Assembly (NCBI GenBank): GCA_963748005.1 | Contig: CAVVHH010000002.1 | Coordinates: 2,604,001-2,668,000 of the forward strand | Reading direction: 5' to 3' | Source of the DNA: CAILZL01 sp963748005 | GTDB lineage: Bacteria > Pseudomonadota > Gammaproteobacteria > Steroidobacterales > Steroidobacteraceae | Length of the DNA: 64,000 bases | Shown: in pieces, positions 53,571-62,709 of the stretch | Numbering within the stretch: the stretch's first letter is position 1 | Layout of the letters: every line of letters starts with the position of its first letter | Made by a program: the position numbers and the translations under genes | Notes under the pieces: model-generated | What the model saw: the letters and a program-made list of their open reading frames with translations, nothing else | Database searches by the model: none | What the model was told of the DNA's origin: nothing

Positions 53571-53893
53571 TTTCGGACCGAGACGCGCGGTGGAGGGATG
53601 TGCGCCGCCGTCGTTACCCCACAGAAAAAGCCCCGCGTGGTGGGAGCGGTATCGAATTGGTTGTTACAGTCCACCAGGTGATCGGGCACAGGCTACGGGT
53701 GAATCTCTGTTCCTGTTACCTGCGGCAGGGTCGGCCAAGCCCTCTTGCGCTCGCTGAGCATATGCAGCGGCTGGCTGTTCCTTCTTCAGCCGGGCAACCC
53801 TCTACCATCAATTTGGTCTTGCTTTGCTGTTCAGTGGGCGGGGGCGAGTTCATTTTTACACTGCCATTGAATACTGAACTCTCTACAACGATG
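53571..53893. other. Gene-free spacer after the chimera
   Basis: About 320 bases between the pseudogene and the convergent amidohydrolase end. I see no gene; AAAAAGCCCCGCGTGGTGGG near 53625 looks like a damaged terminator stem. Confidence 0.5.
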
Positions 53894-54793
53894 TCAGCTA
53901 AAACGAAACAGCCGCGTCGGCGTGTCAACCAGTATCTTGCGGCGGATGACTGGGTCAGGCACCCATTCGGTCAGCGCCTGCAGCATCTGCGGATAGGTTG
54001 TGACCCGATCGAGATCGGTATTGGTGTGTGGCCAATCGCTGCCCCAGACAATCCGATCTGGACCAAAGGCATCGAGCAGAAGCGGCGCCGCCACGCGAGC
54101 ACCCTCAACGCTGGTGCGATAGGGGGCGGTAAACATGACGAAGACGCGTCCGGTTTTCGCCGAATCGATCATCACCTTGAAGCCCGGATCGTTGCGTGGC
54201 CCAAGTTTGGGATCAAACATGCCCATGTGCGGAATCACCACGTTCGCGCCGCTGTCGAGCAGGATCGGCAGTACTTGTGGCAGCCGCTCGCTTTCCACAT
54301 AAAGGTGCAGGTGCCAGTTGCGGCGCTTGGCCTCTGAGAAGGCTTCCCTGTAGTCGGCCCAGTTGGGTGTGGGCAGACCGCGAATCGGGAAGCGCAGTCC
54401 GACCACGCCGAGTCGACCCATCTCGTCCCATTGCGCGGTGCTGGTACGTGGTGCAATCCAGGGCACACCGCGCAGGCGATCAGGCTGCGCAGCCAGGGCA
54501 CGCAACAGGTAACTGTTGTCATAGCCCAGGAAGCTCGGTTGTGCGATGACCACACGCCCAATGCCGTTGTGATCTGCGGTCGCCAGGAGTCGTTGATATG
54601 AGGCGTCGTAGTCGGGCGCGTAACGCGCGTCCGCGGCCAGTGGCAGTCCGGGGATGAAGGTATGCGTGTGACTGTCAACCAGTGGAGATTCCGCCGCCGA
54701 GGCGCGCTGCCCAAACAACGTCGCAGCACTCAGCCCCAGGGCCCCTATGCCGAATTCGCGTCGCGTTGTTGATTGCTTGGCTGTGCGGCTCAT
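53894..54793 (-). CDS. Tat-exported amidohydrolase (amidohydrolase_2)
   Basis: 299 residues. Twin-arginine signal TTRREFGIGALGLSAATLFG precedes a metal-dependent TIM barrel: PLVDSHTHTFIPGLPL with HxH, VVIAQPSFLGYDNSYLLRAL, VVIPHMGMFDPKLG, and RIVWGSDWPHTNTD near the end (catalytic Asp). This is the classic PF04909 layout of 2-pyrone-4,6-dicarboxylate lactonase-like enzymes. ATG at 54793 is chosen because GGGGGA lies a few bases upstream and the longer frame loses the Tat signal. Confidence 0.9.
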   Translation of the reverse strand: MSRTAKQSTTRREFGIGALGLSAATLFGQRASAAESPLVDSHTHTFIPGLPLAADARYAPDYDASYQRLLATADHNGIGRVVIAQPSFLGYDNSYLLRALAAQPDRLRGVPWIAPRTSTAQWDEMGRLGVVGLRFPIRGLPTPNWADYREAFSEAKRRNWHLHLYVESERLPQVLPILLDSGANVVIPHMGMFDPKLGPRNDPGFKVMIDSAKTGRVFVMFTAPYRTSVEGARVAAPLLLDAFGPDRIVWGSDWPHTNTDLDRVTTYPQMLQALTEWVPDPVIRRKILVDTPTRLFRFS

Positions 54794-55129
54794 CGCATGG
54801 TCCCCCGAGGTGAAATAGAAAGAAGACTGACGTGCCTGGAGCTTCTCTACATCCACAATGGGAGTCCAGGCTGACGTGAGCTTACTTCGAGACAGTGGCA
54901 AGCGCATCATTGTCACCGCGCTTGCCGGTGTGCATTGGCCCGCCTGTGCTGTCAGCACGCCCTTCGTTTTCGAGTGGTGGGTATCTGATTCAGGAGCCGA
55001 ATACGCATACCGGCGTGGCGGCATGGGCTTGTGGTGCCCGCAGTTCGACAAAGGGGTGGCGTGTCGAAGTTACCAAGCGAAGAAAGCTCCGCATTGCGGA
55101 GCTTTCCCAATCGTAGGCACGAGATTTCT
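54794..55129. other. Intergenic region with a terminator hairpin
   Basis: 336 bases between two minus-strand genes. Apart from the hairpin at 55082-55106 I see no gene or clear repeat; the amidohydrolase promoter must be near 54800-54900. Confidence 0.5.
55082..55106 (-). terminator. Hairpin terminating the cytochrome operon
   Basis: GAAAGCTCCGC/GCGGAGCTTTC, a perfect 11-bp stem with a 3-base loop, 24 bases past the cytochrome c stop on the minus strand. The following T-tract is short (TTCG). Confidence 0.75.
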
Positions 55130-55711
55130 TCAATTCTTTGCCACCGCTCCCGCCGCCATTGGTGGGCGAGGTTGCGGCACCCGATTCTGTACTGCAGGAA
55201 TGGACTGCAGGTAAGCAAAGATTGCGGTGAGGTCTTCATCCGTGAAGTGCTTGTACATGGGGATGGGCATGGGTGGCAGCAATTCCCGGCCGCGTCCCAT
55301 GTGACGACCCGTACGAATCGTCTCCATGAACGTGCGCAAATTCCACTTGCCCAGACCGGTTTCCTTGTCAGGGGTCAGGTTGGCCGTAAAGCTCGTTCCC
55401 CAGGGGCCTGACCACGCAGTATTGGTGGCGCCCACCGTGACTATCCATGGACCCTGTGGCAGGGCTGGCGCATCCGGCATGACCAGTTGTTCCGGATGAC
55501 CGGACAGCAAACGGCTGGTGTCGAGTTCCGGACCGTGCTCACCCATTTTCCAGGGCGTGTGGCAGTCGTTGCAGGCGCCGATGGTGACGAGATACTTGCC
55601 GCGTGCGACATGTTCGGCATCGCCGTCTGCAGCCGCAGCTGGGTTGAGTGCTGCAACACCGAGTAACAGTGTTGCAAGAGTTCGAATAACTGGAAATTGG
55701 ACGCAGTGCAT
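55130..55711 (-). CDS. Exported mono-heme cytochrome c
   Basis: 193 residues with signal peptide (IRTLATLLLGVAALNPAAA). One heme site, IGACNDCHTPW, follows ARGKYLVTIG; a methionine-rich PPMPIPMYKHFTDEDLTAIF supplies the likely axial Met and the closing helix. The spacing (CxxCH near residue 46 of the protein and Met about 100 residues later) matches the isoquinoline 1-oxidoreductase/alcohol dehydrogenase-associated class I cytochromes. AAGGAG precedes the ATG at 55711. It is 41 bp downstream of the diheme protein gene and last in the operon. Confidence 0.9.
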   Translation of the reverse strand: MHCVQFPVIRTLATLLLGVAALNPAAAADGDAEHVARGKYLVTIGACNDCHTPWKMGEHGPELDTSRLLSGHPEQLVMPDAPALPQGPWIVTVGATNTAWSGPWGTSFTANLTPDKETGLGKWNLRTFMETIRTGRHMGRGRELLPPMPIPMYKHFTDEDLTAIFAYLQSIPAVQNRVPQPRPPMAAGAVAKN

Positions 55712-55752
55712 GATGAGCTCCTTACCTGGTTGGTGGTTCTGTGAGTGACGGG

Positions 55753-56787
55753 TTATCGGGCTGAGGGGGCGGACAGTCCATTGATCCACCGCGTGATCAA
55801 CGCCACGCCTTCCTGGTCGACGAGACGGGTACCGAGCGGTGGCATTTGTTCGATCAGATTGCGTGAGCGCAGACGGATTGCCAGCACGCTGGATAGATCG
55901 TCACCGGGCGCCACACGCAAAAGCGCGCGCCCCTGCGGACGAAATTCGCTGTCGGCATTCACCACGTTCTGCAGTAATTGCGCAGCGTCGTCCTTGCCGG
56001 AAATTGCGCTTTGCGACAGCACCATCTCCAGTGCATCGAGCGGGCCGATGGAGTTGTGGCAATGGCCACAGTTGGCGTGCAGATAGCCAAGTGCGGCGCG
56101 CTCCACGGGCGAGCTGGCCGCAATACGCGGTGCATGATCGATCAGCTCCTGCGGCAGATTGCTGATGAGATCACGTTTGACCAGCGCTGCCAGAGTCACA
56201 TCATCTTTACCAGGCAGCTCGGCATGCGCTGCCAGCGGATCCCGATCGGTCGACAGCTGCAGTGTGCTGAACCCCAGCACGGGCGTTGCGCCACCTTCGT
56301 GACAGGCGAGGCAATCCGTGCGTGCAGGTATTGAATAAAAACCATCCGGTGCAGTCTCCGCTGCCAGATGCTTGATGCCCTCTGCAGGCGCCAATACGGC
56401 ATCCGTACCGGCCTGGTTCCACACGTAGCTGGCAAATCGCCAGGTGCCGTCGGCGCGGCGCTCGATGTAACGCGTTTCAATGGCGCGTCCGTGTCCGAAC
56501 TCTTTCCACAGCTTGGTGCCGCGCGGAAACTCCCAGGCATCCGGATTCGACGCATCGATCCGTGTGCCGGGCGGCAGATGGATCCAGCGACGTTTGGTGG
56601 CGCCATCCGACCAGAGCGGATATTGCGGCGAGAAGGGCAGATTGTCAGCGCGCACCGTCATCGAGCCGGGTTCGTAAAGCCCGGTGTCCCGCAGGTGTTC
56701 GGGCAGATCCCTTTCCGCATACGCGCTCATGCAGATCAGCATGAGCAGGATACTTGCGAGAGCCCGTATGTAAGCGAGGACGTTCAT
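55753..56787 (-). CDS. Exported diheme c-type cytochrome, SO2930-like
   Basis: 344 residues with signal peptide (ALASILLMLICMSAYA). Two heme-binding motifs: ARTDCLACHEGG and ANCGHCHNSIG. The N-terminal half (FSPQYPLWSDGATKRRWIHL, FPRGTKLWKEFGHGRAIETR, FASYVWNQAG) is the beta-rich region of the SO2930/HNE_0200 family. C-terminal EQMPPLGTRLVDQEGVALIT is also characteristic. An electron-transfer role is probable, but the partner oxidoreductase is not identified. ATG 56787 is preferred over 56805. Lies 21 bp after the NmrA gene. Confidence 0.85.
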   Translation of the reverse strand: MNVLAYIRALASILLMLICMSAYAERDLPEHLRDTGLYEPGSMTVRADNLPFSPQYPLWSDGATKRRWIHLPPGTRIDASNPDAWEFPRGTKLWKEFGHGRAIETRYIERRADGTWRFASYVWNQAGTDAVLAPAEGIKHLAAETAPDGFYSIPARTDCLACHEGGATPVLGFSTLQLSTDRDPLAAHAELPGKDDVTLAALVKRDLISNLPQELIDHAPRIAASSPVERAALGYLHANCGHCHNSIGPLDALEMVLSQSAISGKDDAAQLLQNVVNADSEFRPQGRALLRVAPGDDLSSVLAIRLRSRNLIEQMPPLGTRLVDQEGVALITRWINGLSAPSAR

Positions 56788-56808
56788 GATGCAAGTGGTT
56801 GCCAACTT

Positions 56809-57756
56809 TCAAACCAGCGGGACGCGTGATTTGTACTCGGCAAGCCATTGCTTGAAGCCCAGCATCTGCGGGTACAACTTGCGCGCGCGTTCCACATCAC
56901 GCAGCGAGCGATAAGCGACCTCGAAATCGTGCTTGAACTGAAACATGTTGCCGAGCTCTTCCGCCGCCGGAAACCCGAGCGCGCGGTAAGTGTCAGCCGA
57001 TACGGGGTTGTATTGCACCGCTTCGCCCAATGCGTCGCTCAGTGCAGCGGCGAGTTCGGTACCGCTCAGGTGTTCTCCGGCAATGCCAACCGATTTGCCG
57101 ACCTGCGATTCGCCGCGCACGAACAACGCATAGGCACTGCGACCGATATCCCCGGCCGCTATCCAGGGAATTTTTTTATCGGCGGTCGGAAACGTGACCG
57201 TCAGCGTGCCATCGGCCGAACGCCTGGGGCCCATGCCGAAGTAGATCAGGTTTTCCCAATAGCACGAGGTGTACAGATAGGTAGTCGGCACGCCCTGCAT
57301 GCCGAAGAAGCGGTTGGCTTCGCCCTTGGCGTCGAAATGCGGCACGTTGTACTTGTCCTGCAGCACGGGCATGCGTGAGCCGTCAGGCGGAATGAAGTCG
57401 CGGGTGTCTTCAAGCGTCGACCAGATCACGTGGCGGATGTCGGTCTGCGCAGCGGCTGCGGCGAGGTTGAATGCCTGTGCGACTTCCTTTTCTGCGGAGA
57501 GGTGCTCCCAGAAGTTGGTGACCAGGAACGCGCCGTATGCACCTTCCAGTGATCGCTGGATGCTGACTACGTCATCCAGATCTGCCACGACGATTTCTGC
57601 GCCCGCGCGCGCCAGCGCCTGCGCGGCTGCACCGTCCGGCTTGCGTGTGACCGCACGAACGCCGAAATGGCGATCAGGGTCGCCGAGGATTGCCCGCGCC
57701 AGTCCGCCGCCCTGGGCGCCGGTCGCACCGAAAACCGTAATGATGGGCTTTGCCAT
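56809..57756 (-). CDS. NmrA-like NAD(P)-binding protein
   Basis: 315 residues. ITVFGATGAQGGGLARAIL is the NmrA/HSCARG-type Rossmann start; EIVVADLDDVVSIQRSLEGA, GAFLVTNFWEH and DIRHVIWSTLEDTR follow as in that family. The typical YxxxK of active SDRs is not in its usual place, so it probably senses NADP(H) redox state or reduces a specific substrate. GGGAG lies before the ATG at 57756. First gene of a three-gene minus-strand operon with the two cytochromes. Confidence 0.87.
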   Translation of the reverse strand: MAKPIITVFGATGAQGGGLARAILGDPDRHFGVRAVTRKPDGAAAQALARAGAEIVVADLDDVVSIQRSLEGAYGAFLVTNFWEHLSAEKEVAQAFNLAAAAAQTDIRHVIWSTLEDTRDFIPPDGSRMPVLQDKYNVPHFDAKGEANRFFGMQGVPTTYLYTSCYWENLIYFGMGPRRSADGTLTVTFPTADKKIPWIAAGDIGRSAYALFVRGESQVGKSVGIAGEHLSGTELAAALSDALGEAVQYNPVSADTYRALGFPAAEELGNMFQFKHDFEVAYRSLRDVERARKLYPQMLGFKQWLAEYKSRVPLV

Positions 57757-57929
57757 AGAAGACTCCCGCAAATACCGTCCAGAAGTGGAGGATCGATGGG
57801 GTGCAGCGTAGGCAAGGCGCACTGGGTGCGTTATTAACTCTTCCTTATTCGCTTCTTAATTTCTGCTTAACTGGTTGCAATGGGTTGTCGTAAGATTTCA
57901 TCCATACGCCGGGACCCTGGGAATACTGA

Positions 57930-58409
57930 TTGGCCACGCTCACGCCGGACATGCTCGAACTGCTCGAAGCGGGTGTTGCCCACCAGGTTGGCGCGTGCAC
58001 GTCCGACGGCAAGCCATTGCTATGCAGGGGCGTGGGCGCACGCATGGAAAGCGACGGCAGGTTGGTGGTAATTGTCTCCGCCGAATCAGGTCGTGAGGTG
58101 CTGGAGGCAATTCGGCAGACCGGCCGCGTCAGCGTCAATTTCACCTTGCCGGAGAATTACCGTTCGCTCAATCTGATCGGTCGTGATGCGGTGGTGGAAT
58201 TTGGCGGCGCCCCATACCGTGGTCTGGTGGATGAGCGTCATCGCACCTTCGCTGCACAGCTGGCGCGGATTGGTTTCCCTCCCGAGTACACCCGCGCCTG
58301 GCACAGTCCGCCTGATGAACAGTTGATGGCGGTGCGCTTCACGCCCATCAGTGCGCGCAATCAGACGCCCGGCCCCGGGGCCGGCAACACCGTCGAGCTG
58401 GCGCCCTGA
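57930..58409 (+). CDS. PPOx-like (pyridoxamine 5'-phosphate oxidase fold) protein
   Basis: 159 residues. The split-barrel FMN-binding pattern is visible in AHQVGACTSDGKPLLCRGVG, GRLVVIVSAESGREVLEAIR and VSVNFTLPENYRSLNLIGRD. It opens with TTG (57930), GGGA upstream; no alternative ATG gives the first strand. Cytoplasmic, unknown substrate; could bind FMN or F420. The stop overlaps the next gene's ATG (TGATG), so the two are translated together. Confidence 0.78.
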   Translation: MATLTPDMLELLEAGVAHQVGACTSDGKPLLCRGVGARMESDGRLVVIVSAESGREVLEAIRQTGRVSVNFTLPENYRSLNLIGRDAVVEFGGAPYRGLVDERHRTFAAQLARIGFPPEYTRAWHSPPDEQLMAVRFTPISARNQTPGPGAGNTVELAP

Positions 58410-59758
58410 TGGATCATCCGGAGTCACCGCTTACGTTGCTCAGCGTCCGGCGCATGATGGAGGGCATCGTGCCGCCCACGCTGTGCACGGTTTCGGCAGA
58501 CGGCATGCCGAATGTGAACTATCTGTCGCTGGCGGAGTATGTCGATCCGCAGCATATCGCGCTGTCGTATCAGTTCTTCAACCGTAGCCGTGAAAACCTG
58601 CTGGCGACGCGCCGTGCAGCATTGACGCTGGATGATCCGTACACGGGTGCGGGGGTCATCCTGCAACTCCATTACGAACGCACCGAAACTGAAGGCCCGA
58701 TCTTCGAGAAGTTGCGCGCCAAGCTGGCCGGCGTGGCGTCACACAGTGGCATGGAAAAAGTGTTCCTGCTGCGTGGTGCGGATATCCATCGCGTACTGGA
58801 ACTGCGTCGCGTACCCGGGCGGCGCGAGTTTCCGGCCGCACTGCCGCGTGTTGATCTCGCCACCCAGTCGCGGGTTCTCTCCGAGCGCCTCGCCCGCTGC
58901 GAGGACCTGGCAGAACTGCTGGATACCATGATGAACGGCTTGTCGGAGCTGCTGAAGATCGGGCATTCCATGCTGTGGCTGCGCGATGCCTCGCAGGCGT
59001 CGATGACGCTGCTGGCCAGTCGCGGCTATCCAACCTCCAGTGTGGGTGCAGAGATTTCCAGTGGTGACGGGCTGGCGGGTACGGCGCTGCGTGAGGGTGT
59101 GCCGATCCGGGTTGGCCACATGATGAACATGGCGACGTACGGGCGTGCGGTACGCGGTCGAGCTGAAGAACTCGGGCTCACGCCGGTGTTGTCGCAGCAG
59201 ATTCCCCTGCCCGGACTGCAGGAACCACGCAGTCAGCTGGCCGTGCCGTTGCGCGCGCGAGGTCGCGTGCTCGGTGTATTGCTGGTTGAAAGCGAGCACG
59301 ACCAATGTTTTGGCTACGATGACGAGGACGCACTCATGCTGCTGTGTGGCCAGTTTGCCCTCGCATTGACATTGATGCAGTCTGTCGAAGCGGAATCAAC
59401 CGCAACCATCAACGCGCCGGTGTCAGTTGCCATCTCAGGTCCGCCGCTCAGGCTGCGGCGGCATGCGCACGACAACAGCATATTCCTCGATGACGAATAT
59501 CTGATTCGTGGTGTGGCGGGTGCGATTCTGTGGAAGCTCGCGCGTGAGTACGTGAAGAACGGCCGCGTAGAATTCACCAATCGTGAACTGCGCGCCGCAC
59601 CTGAGCTCAGGTTGCCGGATATTCAAGACAATCTCGAAGTACGTCTGGTTCTATTGCAACGCCGTCTGGCCGAACATCAGGCGCCCATTCAAATCGAAAA
59701 AGTTGCCCGTGGCCGATCGCGTCTCAATGTGAGTCGAGCTATTGTGCTGGAAGAGTGA
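58409..59758 (+). CDS. PPOx-like/GAF protein with C-terminal winged-helix-like domain
   Basis: 449 residues. Residues ~1-150 repeat the PPOx-type barrel (PPTLCTVSADGMPNVNYLSL, HIALSYQFFNRSRENLLATR). Residues ~165-330 are a GAF domain (ELLDTMMNGLSELLKIGHSM, GDGLAGTALREGVPIRVGH, RSQLAVPLRARGRVLGVLLV). The last ~100 residues (DDEYLIRGVAGAILWKLARE, VEFTNRELRAAPELRLPDIQ) look like a winged-helix or related regulatory tail. It may sense a small ligand or redox state and act on DNA or a partner; this is inference. It is one of the few potential regulators in the window. Confidence 0.8.
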   Translation: MDHPESPLTLLSVRRMMEGIVPPTLCTVSADGMPNVNYLSLAEYVDPQHIALSYQFFNRSRENLLATRRAALTLDDPYTGAGVILQLHYERTETEGPIFEKLRAKLAGVASHSGMEKVFLLRGADIHRVLELRRVPGRREFPAALPRVDLATQSRVLSERLARCEDLAELLDTMMNGLSELLKIGHSMLWLRDASQASMTLLASRGYPTSSVGAEISSGDGLAGTALREGVPIRVGHMMNMATYGRAVRGRAEELGLTPVLSQQIPLPGLQEPRSQLAVPLRARGRVLGVLLVESEHDQCFGYDDEDALMLLCGQFALALTLMQSVEAESTATINAPVSVAISGPPLRLRRHAHDNSIFLDDEYLIRGVAGAILWKLAREYVKNGRVEFTNRELRAAPELRLPDIQDNLEVRLVLLQRRLAEHQAPIQIEKVARGRSRLNVSRAIVLEE

Positions 59759-59827
59759 GGGGCGCCAGCCCCGGAGCCTGCGGGCAAGGGATAAGCAGCC
59801 GACATTGTTCAAGTCCTAGAGAAAATC

Positions 59828-60493
59828 ATGCCGAAAGAATTCGTTGCCCGCTTGCGCCGTCTGGATTGCTGCGCTGTTTCAGATGCCATCGACAAGCTGC
59901 GCCCCGCCGGCATCACGTCGACAGTGGTTACCGGCGTACCGCAACAATCGGGCAAGGAGCGTATCGCCGGCACAGCGGTCACCGTCAAACTGGGTGTCGG
60001 TGAACCTCCGCCCGGGCCACCCAGACATCTGGGTGCTGCGGCTGTCGAAGCTGGCGGCCCTGATGATGTCATCGTCGTCGAGCAACGCACCGGCATCGAT
60101 GCCGGCTGCTGGGGTGGTTTGCTGTCGCTCGGCGCCAGAGTGCGAGGCATCGCCGGTGTAGTGGCCGATGGCCCGGTGCGCGACATCGATGAAGCGCGTA
60201 GCTATGACTTCCCCATCTTTACGCACGTACTCACAGCTCGCACTGCACGCGGGCGAATCGTCGAAAAGGCCACCAATGAGCCAGTGACAATGTGGAATGT
60301 AGAGGTTCAGCCCGGGGACTATGTGCTTGCCGACAGCAGCGCCGTCATTTTCATTCGTGCCTCCGAAATAGAAATGGTGTTGAAAACCGCAGAAGAAATC
60401 CTTGCGCGAGAAGCGGATATGGCCCAGGCACTGCGTGCCGGTATTCCGGTCGGCCAGGTCATGAGCGGTGCCTACGAAAATCTGCTGAAATAA
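59828..60493 (+). CDS. RraA-family protein
   Basis: 221 residues of the RraA/4-hydroxy-4-methyl-2-oxoglutarate aldolase-like family. Blocks: FVARLRRLDCCAVSDAIDKL, KERIAGTAVTVKLGVG, the active-site GGLLSLGARVRGIAGVVADG with GPVRDIDEA, and DFPIFTHVLTARTARGR. The Gly-Gly-x6-Ala-x3-Gly and VRDIDE pair provide the metal and substrate contacts in aldolase members. A C-C-H aldolase role in aromatic-acid breakdown is plausible beside a VOC-family enzyme. AGAGAAAA lies before the ATG. An RraA-like N terminus also begins the chimera at 53092. Confidence 0.88.
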   Translation: MPKEFVARLRRLDCCAVSDAIDKLRPAGITSTVVTGVPQQSGKERIAGTAVTVKLGVGEPPPGPPRHLGAAAVEAGGPDDVIVVEQRTGIDAGCWGGLLSLGARVRGIAGVVADGPVRDIDEARSYDFPIFTHVLTARTARGRIVEKATNEPVTMWNVEVQPGDYVLADSSAVIFIRASEIEMVLKTAEEILAREADMAQALRAGIPVGQVMSGAYENLLK

Positions 60494-60677
60494 ACCCTGC
60501 CGCGTTCATTCTCCATTGCATGTGGGGATTCGGCAGCAAGACAGGCATTGTCGCCAACATCCGTGGATTGGTAGTGTCACATACGTAATGCCCCGATCAG
60601 CGGAAGTTCGTATGTGCCGGAACAGGTTGCCTCATTAAGTTCTTTGTATTCGCTCCAGCCGTGTGAGAAATACAAAG

Positions 60678-61745
60678 ATGAGTTATGTTCTGTTGGTTGG
60701 CACAGCGGTCAGCCGCAAGAATTCTGTCGGGACACTCTATCGCGCAACGTCCGGCGATGTCTGGAGTCCGGTCGAAGGCATTCCGCTGGATACCGGCGTG
60801 CAGGCCATTACGCCGCATCCACAGCGCGATGGCGTGGTGTTCGCAGCAACCTGTTCCGGCATCTACAAATCCAGAGATGGCGGCCAACGCTGGAGCAAGT
60901 TGCAGCTTCCCGATGCCGAGGGCAGGGAATTCTGGTCGCTGAGCGTGCATCCGAAGAAGCCGAACACCATTTTCGCTGGCAGTTCCCCACCGGGAATCTA
61001 TCGCAGTGACGATGGCGGTGAGACTTGGAAATTTTGCGGCGAACCGCGGGGCAGCGCAGAGCGCATTGCAGGGTTGCCATGGCCTACCGCGCGGTCACGT
61101 GTGATGCGTATCGTCTTTGACGCCCAAAATCCTGATCTCATGTTTGGCGCGCTGGAAATCAACGGTTTTATTGTCAGCGAAGATGGTGGACAAACCTGGC
61201 GCGATGCCAGCGCTGAACTCATGAAGCTGGCGGATAATCCAAGGCTCAAGAATCACATCGTTTCCAGGAGCGATTTTGAGGGACTGCTCGATGGCCACGC
61301 GGTATGTACCAGTCCGGCGGCGCCTGGTTCGGTGGTCTATGCCTGTCGGGTCGGCCTGTTTGCTACCGACGATCTGGGCAAAAGCTGGCGCAATCTCAAC
61401 GTGGCGGATTACGCGCCCATCGACTATGGCCGCGATGTCTGGGTTGCTGTCGACGATCCCAACACAATCTATACCGCGCTCAGTCTGTCTTCGCGCGCGG
61501 CGGGTGACAGCGTCGGCGCGATCTATCGCAGCACCAATCTGGGCCGCACCTGGGAGCGGGCAGATATCGGCGTGTCTCCCAGATCAACCGTGATGGGGAT
61601 GCGAGTGCATGTGACCGATCCCAACAAGGTTGTGGATGTCACCCGCGCTGGTCAGGTGTTCTGGACCCTGGACCACTGCAGCAGCTGGCATGAATCGCAG
61701 TTGCCATCGGATGCCGGTGACGCGTATTGCGCTGCCATTCTGTAG
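60678..61745 (+). CDS. BNR/sialidase-like beta-propeller protein
   Basis: 355 residues with repeated Asp-box-like turns: SRDGGQRWSKLQLPD, YRSDDGGETWKFCGE, VSEDGGQTWRDASAE, TDDLGKSWRNLNVAD and YRSTNLGRTWERADIG, spaced about 50-60 residues, the signature of BNR/YCF48-type propellers. No signal peptide is visible, so it is probably cytoplasmic, unlike most of the family; the function is unknown. An in-frame GTG at 60663 could be the start. It is followed after 17 bases by the VOC gene. Confidence 0.82.
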   Translation: MSYVLLVGTAVSRKNSVGTLYRATSGDVWSPVEGIPLDTGVQAITPHPQRDGVVFAATCSGIYKSRDGGQRWSKLQLPDAEGREFWSLSVHPKKPNTIFAGSSPPGIYRSDDGGETWKFCGEPRGSAERIAGLPWPTARSRVMRIVFDAQNPDLMFGALEINGFIVSEDGGQTWRDASAELMKLADNPRLKNHIVSRSDFEGLLDGHAVCTSPAAPGSVVYACRVGLFATDDLGKSWRNLNVADYAPIDYGRDVWVAVDDPNTIYTALSLSSRAAGDSVGAIYRSTNLGRTWERADIGVSPRSTVMGMRVHVTDPNKVVDVTRAGQVFWTLDHCSSWHESQLPSDAGDAYCAAIL

Positions 61746-61762
61746 ATCATCGGGGGCAACAA

Positions 61763-62695
61763 ATGAGCTCAATCATTTCTGGCATTGCATATGCGCGTCT
61801 CAGCGCACCCGATCTGGATGAAATGCAGGAGTTCCTCGAGAACTTCGGCCTGCGTCTGGCGCACAGAACAGATACCCGGCTCTATATGCGTGGCCTGGGC
61901 GATGAACCGTTCATTCATGTGACCGAACTCGGCAAGCCGGGTCATATCGGTTTCGGTTACAACGTTGTTGATGGGTCCGTGCTGGAAGGCCTGGTCAGGT
62001 CCGGCAAGGCGAAGGCCATCGAAAATATCGATGAACCCGGGGGCGGCCAGCGCGTGGTATTGCACGATCCCAATGGGTTCGAAATTGAGCTGGTAAATGG
62101 TCGCCAGAAAGTTGAGGCCATTCCCCGTCGCCCCATGGTGCGAGCACCCAATGCTCCGAGTGTGGTTCCCGGGCCGTCCCAAATCCGTCGCATTGTTCAC
62201 TGCGCCATCGCCACCCCTTTGCTGGACGAAACCATCAACTGGTGGCGTGACATGCTGCGCTTGCTGCCTACAGATGAACTCTATGTAGGTGAACCGGACA
62301 ACCGCCTGGGGCTGTTCATGCGCGTCGATAGTGGCGACCAGCTGGTGCATCACCACATTCTGTTTGTGGTCAGAAACCCCAATGCAGGGGTGCACCATAT
62401 CTCCTTCGAGGTTGACGACACCGACGATCTGTTCATGGGGCACGATCATCTCAAGCGCCTGAAACGCTACGATCACGTTCGCGGTATTGGCCATCACCCG
62501 CTGGGGCGCCAGTTCTTTGACTACTGGATGAGCCCCTGGAACCAGATGCACGAGCACTGGAACACCACGGAGCTGATGAATGCGGACAGCGCCTTCAACA
62601 AACACCGGGTGGATGGCGGACTGACTCACGAGCATGGCGACAAACCGCCAGAGCGATTTGTCAGGCAGTCATCGCCGGTGATTCGCCGGGCGTGA
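61763..62695 (+). CDS. VOC-family protein (extradiol dioxygenase-like)
   Basis: 310 residues with two vicinal-oxygen-chelate modules. The first has AYARLSAPDLDEMQEFLENF, HIGFGYNVVDGSVLEGLVRS and a final DPNGFEIELVNG; the second starts RIVHCAIATPLLDETINWW and carries NAGVHHISFEVDDTDDLFMG and FDYWMSPWNQMHEHW. Histidines in the second module could hold Fe(II) as in 2,3-dihydroxybiphenyl dioxygenase-type enzymes. Ring cleavage is plausible but not proven. GGGGGC precedes the ATG at 61763; a longer start at 61727 is not needed. Confidence 0.85.
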   Translation: MSSIISGIAYARLSAPDLDEMQEFLENFGLRLAHRTDTRLYMRGLGDEPFIHVTELGKPGHIGFGYNVVDGSVLEGLVRSGKAKAIENIDEPGGGQRVVLHDPNGFEIELVNGRQKVEAIPRRPMVRAPNAPSVVPGPSQIRRIVHCAIATPLLDETINWWRDMLRLLPTDELYVGEPDNRLGLFMRVDSGDQLVHHHILFVVRNPNAGVHHISFEVDDTDDLFMGHDHLKRLKRYDHVRGIGHHPLGRQFFDYWMSPWNQMHEHWNTTELMNADSAFNKHRVDGGLTHEHGDKPPERFVRQSSPVIRRA

Positions 62696-62709
62696 TCTCC
62701 TGGCGAAAT

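Noticed and set aside
53600..54337. Plus-strand open frame of 245 codons
   Set aside because: Mostly antisense to the amidohydrolase at 53894 and without a domain or ribosome site.
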